A DNA stretch of 41,487 bases from Ignavibacteriaceae bacterium. Lineage in GTDB: Bacteria > Bacteroidota > Ignavibacteria > Ignavibacteriales > Ignavibacteriaceae. Below are positions 37,901 through 41,487 of this stretch, piece after piece. How positions within the stretch are numbered: the first letter of the stretch is position 1; each line of letters begins with the position of its first letter. Position numbers and translations under genes: made by a program. The notes beneath the pieces are model-generated. The model did no database searches. It was given only the letters and a program-made list of their open reading frames with translations, and was not told where the DNA came from. Where the stretch lies: contig JABDPB010000140.1 in the NCBI GenBank assembly GCA_013042995.1, positions 1-41,487 on the forward strand, in the 5' to 3' direction.

Positions 37901-38331
37901 CCTTCATTATTTGTAACTATAAAGAATGAACTTAGTTCCTTTAAATGAGGTTTTTCTGTTTCGAAAGGCGGTTTCTTGTCAGAGACTTTAACATCATCAA
38001 TTAATAAAATTCCACCTGTAATTTTATCGTCTTCAAAAACAGGTGTTCCCTTAACAATTACAGATATACTCCCCCCGTTATTCGAGCGCACATATTTAAT
38101 TTCTTTTTCAAACGGAATTCCCTCCATTGTTTTTTTTAATTCATCTTTAATGCTAACGGTAGGGAAGAGATCATTTTCAAAAACGTTAAAGTGCGGATGT
38201 GGCAAAGCAATTTGGTACAGAATGCTGTACTTTTTAAAATTCTTATTGACAAATTCAACATTGCCGTTATAGGAATATGTAAATATTCCTATAGGAATTT
38301 GTTCTATTAAAGTTGCTATTTTCTCTTCCAT
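34978..38331 (-). CDS. Multi-PAS hybrid histidine kinase with degenerate C-terminal receiver
   Basis: 1117 residues, no membrane helices, so a cytoplasmic sensor. About five PAS-type segments fill residues 1-740 (clear ones around ESEQKYRNITENIDDFLYTFERTGEY and SVEKITGYTQSEFL). HisKA has the phospho-acceptor H770 (FLSIISHDLRTPFSS); HATPase_c has NLISNAIKFT, DTGRGI and GSGLGLSLVKEIV. A receiver-like domain covers 988-1110. There the phospho-acceptor Asp is replaced by Glu (E1039 in TENEMPELNG) and the acidic pair is D993-N994. S1069 and K1091 are kept. The receiver therefore cannot be phosphorylated in the usual way. No cognate response regulator is adjacent. Confidence 0.93.
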   Translation of the reverse strand: MEEKIATLIEQIPIGIFTYSYNGNVEFVNKNFKKYSILYQIALPHPHFNVFENDLFPTVSIKDELKKTMEGIPFEKEIKYVRSNNGGSISVIVKGTPVFEDDKITGGILLIDDVKVSDKKPPFETEKPHLKELSSFFIVTNNEGIIESTNGRIDKHLFSVSERITGRNILEIISPEVTHLIVKNYNTVFKQKQKISFFFSLKLEKTEKHFECKLEPHLNSEGKVQLIYFYIKNLVEEQPSKEQIPVELDYYKKAALKFNQAVLAIDNDGKINYWDENSENIFHLTATSTIGKFISEIFTFITKDKFDEVKNTLQQKDSFTLSGSFEKILQFSLQLELTFLRAEKISETVLVLCKQIEREQILSNKFEMRANRLKELLKSETEPTCKIDSNGTILLSNPAFKSKLGYPDIELYRTNFLGLIKQKEEIEPDEKLDINIIRSGKVKEAELELVAFNGDLHSFKVKFLPDKESDERFPNFYCLFSELKLELKEHSELYFYKSLLKASQDGIAVSLDSNIMIANDSFAKIFGYDKSEDVYDKNLLDFVADDDVLKVSEYFKLKENNKNGPERFEFLATKKDDSYFYAELSVALFVSNKQKYIVTVARDVTERKRAQKVIRESEQKYRNITENIDDFLYTFERTGEYLRPLFYTASVEKITGYTQSEFLLDPKLFLKIIHPDDFTSLKKKLATLWRSGFHSSSELEFRILNKQGNIVWVRNKVNIIRDSKGGIQKIYGLVSDITLSKRAEEELKESAENLKKLNEAKDRFLSIISHDLRTPFSSILGFTDLLLTDEALSEMEKKQYVRYIQDSSKSMLALVNSLLDWTRLQTGRIKFEPEKLNARELVEKSVSSSAGTALQKHISIQNLIDASLNVFVDKNLAQQIFSNLISNAIKFTTNGDKVLISASPVIGSRFLEFTVKDTGRGIKEDNLPKLFNIDMKFTSEGTAGEKGSGLGLSLVKEIVERHGGTVSVTSEYGKGSEFKLTLPVASNKILIIDNNKTDRILYSKIIKNITPDFDVDIVSNGKEALDKISSSPPALVITENEMPELNGYNFILELIRQNIFSKLPVIVLSGKIERNILQEYAELGIEYIFKKPVNLKDFKQAVEKSIRKGITNNTNST

Positions 38332-38735
38332 CGCCTATTGGGAAGGTATTTGCCCTGGTAGAAATTTATATTAACGTTTCGCCCGAAACTGAATTGAACT
38401 ATTTATTGCAGCAATTTTAATGCTATCTTTTTTTATGATTTGATTGGCTTTTAAAAATTACTAACACATTCAATTTTAATTTTGAAAGTATAACAAAGTG
38501 CCTAAAATCTAATATTTTGTTTGATTTTTAAACATATAATTTTTTTTAATCCATAGTAGATAAATAGTTCTTAAAAATAGTTGATAAATGGAAATAAATT
38601 TTATGTCTCATTTTGATTCTTTGCTGAATAAAAATGGGTGATATTTTGGTACATAAGCATATCAATAATTAGCACTATTTAGTAAAATACGACTCAATTT
38701 TTATTTAAATTTCATCCAAGAATTTCTATAAAAAT
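38332..38735. other. AT-rich intergenic gap without a gene
   Basis: 404 bases between the divergent kinase and MlaE-like genes. Only very short frames are present. No RNA-like structure or clear promoter pair was recognised; it presumably holds both promoters. Confidence 0.5.
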
Positions 38736-39509
38736 ATGTTCAAAAATATATTCCAATTACTCGGCAGAAAAACTTTAACCTTCTTAGAGGAGTTTGGGCA
38801 GATCTCTCTGCTACTTTTCGGTATGATTAAGAATTTAAAAAATTTACACCGTACCAGAAAAGTAGTTTTACGGCAGATGGAACACATAGGTGTGGATTCA
38901 CTTCCGCTTGTGATTATAATTTCAATTTTTACGGGAGCAGTGGCTGCTTGGCAGGCAGCATATCAGCTAAAAGGAATTGCGCCGATGTCTCTTTTAGGCG
39001 GAACAACAAGCCGGGCAATAATTACAGAATTAGGACCTGTACTTACGGGAATTGTAATTGCAGGAAGAGTAGGTGCTTCGATTGCTGCAGAATTAGGTAC
39101 AATGAAAGTAACTGAGCAGATTGATGCATTGGAAATTATGGCAATTGATCCTGTTCGTTATTTAGCGATGCCTAGATTTCTGGCCTCAGTTTTAATGATG
39201 CCAATACTTGTAATTTTTGCAAACACAATTGCAATCTCTGGAGCGTTTGTCGTATCAGATTATTTTTTAAACGTACCGGTTAATGTTTTCTTTAATTCAG
39301 TTAGGCAGTTTTTTGTTTTTTCTGATTTAACGGGCGGATTAATTAAAACAGTTGTCTTTGGAGGGGTTACTGCATTGCTTGGTTGTCACATTGGCTTTAA
39401 AACTGCTGGAGGTGCTGAAGGAGTCGGACTTGCTACAATTAGGTCATTCGTTATGTCTGCTGCTATGATTTTAATCTTAGATTATTTCTTGTGGACGTTG
39501 CTCTTTTAG
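38736..39509 (+). CDS. MlaE-family ABC transporter permease
   Basis: 257 residues with about five to six membrane helices. It has the MlaE/DUF140 signature: TELGPVLTGIVIAGRVGASIAAELGTMKVTEQIDALEIMAIDPVRYLAMPR. In the Mla system, MlaE is the inner-membrane permease that works with the ATPase MlaF and the MCE protein MlaD to move phospholipids between membranes. Neither partner follows here; the next gene is ilvE. The ATG at 38736 has little ribosome-binding signal. It may work with subunits encoded elsewhere. Confidence 0.92.
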   Translation: MFKNIFQLLGRKTLTFLEEFGQISLLLFGMIKNLKNLHRTRKVVLRQMEHIGVDSLPLVIIISIFTGAVAAWQAAYQLKGIAPMSLLGGTTSRAIITELGPVLTGIVIAGRVGASIAAELGTMKVTEQIDALEIMAIDPVRYLAMPRFLASVLMMPILVIFANTIAISGAFVVSDYFLNVPVNVFFNSVRQFFVFSDLTGGLIKTVVFGGVTALLGCHIGFKTAGGAEGVGLATIRSFVMSAAMILILDYFLWTLLF

Positions 39510-39621
39510 CTTACAAAAGTTGAACAATAATTCATCATCGAACTTTCATCATAAAAAAGTTTAATTTTACTTGAAAATTCATTAAAATAAGTTTGTAATA
39601 AACAAAATTGTGAGTCTTATA

Positions 39622-40707
39622 ATGCAACAAATTCAATATAAAATAAAAGAAAGAACTTCACAGGTTAACCTGCCTGAAACATTAGGCTTCGGAAAACTTT
39701 TTACAGATCATCTATTTGAAATGGATTATACTCCCGAAAAGGGATGGCACAATCCATCAATTCAACCAGTTGATGGTTTGCTTATGCATCCTGCTACAAT
39801 GTTTATTCATTATGGACAGGCAGTGTTCGAAGGAATGAAAGCTTTCAAGCAGGAAAATGGCGATGTAGTTACATTCCGGGCAGATAAGCACATTGAGCGA
39901 TTAAACAATTCTTCGCGAAGAATTTGCATTCCAGAAGTTGACAAAGATTTCGTGCTTGATGCTTTAAAGGAATTAATTAACATTGAAAGAGATTGGATAC
40001 CTGCAAAAAGAGGGGAGTCGCTTTACATTCGTCCATTTATTTATGGAACGGATCCGTTTTTAGGTGTAAGACCTGCAAAAAATTATAAGCTTATAATTTT
40101 GCTTTCACCGGTTGGTGCTTACTATCCTGAAGGATTTAAGCCTGTAAAAATATTAGTAACCGATGAGTATGTGCGTGCAGTAAGAAAAGGTTTAGGTGAA
40201 TGTAAAACCCCTGCTAATTATGCAGCAAGTTTACTTGCGGGAGAAGATGCCGTTAAAAAAGGATTCACCCAGGTGCTTTGGTTAGATGGAGTGGAGCAAA
40301 AGTATGTTGAAGAAGTTGGAACGATGAATATTTTTATTCAATTAAAAGATGAAATAGTAACTCCCAAACTTAACGGAAGCATTTTACCAGGAATTACACG
40401 TCGCACTGTTATTGAGCTGCTTAAAGAATGGAATATGAATATTGCTGAGAGAGAAATAACTATTGATGAAGTTACAGATGCTTACGATAAAGGAAATCTT
40501 GTTGGAGTTTTCGGAACGGGAACTGCGGCAATTATTTCATCTGTCGGCTGGTTGCAATACAAAGACAAACAAATGACTCTGAATGACGGGAAAGCTGGTG
40601 AATTGGATATAAAATTATTTGATGAAATAACTTCAATTCACTACGGATTGAAAGAAGATACTCACAACTGGATTATCCCGGTTGAGCAGAAAGAAACAGT
40701 AAGTTAA
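39622..40707 (+). CDS. ilvE: Branched-chain amino acid aminotransferase
   Basis: 361 residues from the ATG at 39622 (GTG at 39610 is an alternative; neither has a clear ribosome-binding site). It is a fold-type IV PLP enzyme of the larger eukaryote-like/BCAT type, with FGKLFTDHLFEMDY, HYGQAVFEGMKAF, YIRPFIYGT, the NYAASLLAGEDAVKKGFTQVLWLDG stretch with its PLP-linked context, and FGTGTAAIISSVG. It transaminates leucine, isoleucine and valine in synthesis or breakdown. A strong terminator follows, so it ends its unit. Confidence 0.94.
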   Translation: MQQIQYKIKERTSQVNLPETLGFGKLFTDHLFEMDYTPEKGWHNPSIQPVDGLLMHPATMFIHYGQAVFEGMKAFKQENGDVVTFRADKHIERLNNSSRRICIPEVDKDFVLDALKELINIERDWIPAKRGESLYIRPFIYGTDPFLGVRPAKNYKLIILLSPVGAYYPEGFKPVKILVTDEYVRAVRKGLGECKTPANYAASLLAGEDAVKKGFTQVLWLDGVEQKYVEEVGTMNIFIQLKDEIVTPKLNGSILPGITRRTVIELLKEWNMNIAEREITIDEVTDAYDKGNLVGVFGTGTAAIISSVGWLQYKDKQMTLNDGKAGELDIKLFDEITSIHYGLKEDTHNWIIPVEQKETVS

Positions 40708-40736
40708 TCCAGCTTTTTAAAGAATCAATTTTATAG

Positions 40737-40768
40737 TGGCGAAACGATAATCCTTTCGCCATTTTTTT
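40737..40768 (+). terminator. Rho-independent terminator after ilvE
   Basis: TGGCGAAA (40737-40744) pairs with TTTCGCCA (40754-40761) around a 9-base loop and is followed by seven T's. It lies 29 bases after the ilvE stop. Confidence 0.9.
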
Positions 40769-40828
40769 ATTAAAAGAACCTCATTTTAAACCTTCCAAAT
40801 AATAATTAAGATTAAATTAAAAAATTAC

Positions 40829-40857
40829 TTGACAAGTGTTCATCTGAGCACTATATT
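40829..40857 (+). promoter_or_regulatory. lexA promoter
   Basis: TTGACA (40829-40834), 17 bases, TATATT (40852-40857). The boxes and spacing equal those of the ars promoter, giving a consistent picture of the housekeeping promoter in this genome. Confidence 0.8.
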
Positions 40858-40878
40858 TGTAGTGAACAATTGAACACT
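40835..40878. promoter_or_regulatory. Candidate LexA (SOS) operators
   Basis: AGTGTTCATCTGAGCACT (40835-40852) is an inverted repeat with one mismatch (AGTG-T/C-TCA, 2-base centre) that fills the spacer between -35 and -10. AGTGAACAATTGAACACT (40861-40878) shares the TGAACACT half-site and covers the likely transcription start. Two operators at lexA would give autorepression; this half-site is proposed from the sequence, not taken from a known consensus. Confidence 0.6.
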
Positions 40879-40892
40879 AATATAAAAGCATT

Positions 40893-41487
40893 ATGAGCAA
40901 AGAATTAACCGAAAGACAAGAATCAATACTGAATTTTATTAAGCAATTTGTTCAGAAAACAGGTTACCCCCCTACTTTACGGGAGATCGGAAAACATTTC
41001 GGAATTTCGTCCACATTCGGAGTTAAAAGACATCTTGAAGCTTTGGTGAAAAAAGGCTTTTTAAATATTGAAAGCAACGCAAGCAGAGGAATAGCACTCG
41101 TACGAAATGATGCTGATTTTGAAAATCCATTTTCCACTGCCCAAGATGATGTGTTTATTAAGCTTCCTGTAGTGGGAAGAGTTGCAGCAGGGTCGCCAAT
41201 ACTTGCAATTGAAAATATTGAAAGCTCAATGTTAATCGATTCTTCTTATTTAAAAAATTCGGAAGATGCATTTGCACTTCGAGTGCAAGGCGACAGTATG
41301 ATTAATGCAGGAATAAAAGAAGGTGATCTTGTTATTGTATCACCAAAAGAGAATACAAAGAACGGTGATATAATTGTTGCAATGCTCGATGATGAGGCAA
41401 CAGTTAAGCGCTTACAGGTTAACGGCAAAGAAATTTCGCTCATACCAGAGAATGAAAATTACACTCCGATTGTTGTAAATAATAAAG
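40893..41487 (+). CDS. lexA: LexA repressor (3' end outside window)
   Basis: About 198 codons are visible, running off the window. The N-terminal winged helix-turn-helix has TERQESILNFIKQF, GYPPTLREIGKHFGISSTFGVKRHLEAL. The self-cleavage site is the Ala-Gly of VAAGSP; the catalytic Ser is in VQGDSM and the Lys in ATVKRL. On DNA damage RecA filaments trigger its self-cleavage and the SOS genes are released. The ATG at 40893 follows the twin operators. The end is very near, since LexA is usually about 200-210 residues. Confidence 0.95.
   Translation, partial: MSKELTERQESILNFIKQFVQKTGYPPTLREIGKHFGISSTFGVKRHLEALVKKGFLNIESNASRGIALVRNDADFENPFSTAQDDVFIKLPVVGRVAAGSPILAIENIESSMLIDSSYLKNSEDAFALRVQGDSMINAGIKEGDLVIVSPKENTKNGDIIVAMLDDEATVKRLQVNGKEISLIPENENYTPIVVNNK

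Overview
The window is an AT-rich stretch of bacterial chromosome that most resembles the Ignavibacteria (Ignavibacteriota, Bacteroidota/Chlorobiota supergroup). The strongest clue is the multihaem cytochrome at 2354-3745. It ends in a type IX secretion (Por/T9SS) type A sorting domain of the 'NYPNPFNPTT ... G.Y...F.A..L.SG.YFY.L' kind that is abundant in that lineage. Sparse Shine-Dalgarno signals, several TTG starts and T9SS/Bacteroidota-like lipoproteins fit. No rRNA, tRNA, insertion sequence, CRISPR array or prophage was seen.

Layout. 1-3801: the tail of an unknown gene, a PAS-type sigma-54 activator, a TPR-like protein and a secreted octahaem cytochrome. GTTTCA palindromes lie downstream of the activator gene. 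3999-7166: a 37-residue TatA-like microprotein, rpiA, a Cys/Met-metabolism PLP enzyme, and a PAP2 phosphatase followed by a decayed DUF2905 gene. 7293-11489: a flavoprotein/polyferredoxin membrane fusion whose flavin domain looks circularly permuted, then phosphoglucose isomerase.

11523-18527 is an arsenic region of two convergent blocks. The + strand carries arsR-arsM-arsC-acr3 (sense, methylate, reduce, export). The - strand carries an EamA transporter, a DUF547 lipoprotein, a peroxidase-like CxxC protein, the radical SAM enzyme ArsS, a DUF2238-like membrane protein and a small protein ending in Cys-Gly-Cys. ArsM and ArsS together point to arsenosugar synthesis as well as arsenic detoxification.

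18641-19475: a DUF134 regulator and a His-rich NifX/NifB-like protein behind a clear promoter and a perfect 20-bp palindrome. 19532-23657: MscS-type channel, enolase and glutamine synthetase. 23663-27390 (- strand): threonine catabolism (tdh-kbl) with a macrodomain protein and a lipoprotein, preceded by a TerB-like protein. 27711-34985: M14 peptidase, fumarase, two unknown proteins, a pullulanase-type debranching enzyme and a secreted unknown. 34978-38331 (- strand): a large multi-PAS hybrid histidine kinase whose receiver lacks the phospho-acceptor Asp. 38736 to the end: an MlaE-type permease, ilvE and lexA (cut by the window end), with an operator placed between the -35 and -10 boxes of lexA.

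Most genes are core metabolism and regulation. The parts most worth following up are the permuted flavoprotein fusion, the arsenosugar block with its two uncharacterised companions, the TatA-like microprotein, the pseudo-receiver kinase, the DUF2905 pseudogene and the operator arrays. All functions are inferred from sequence motifs recognised by eye; no database search was run.
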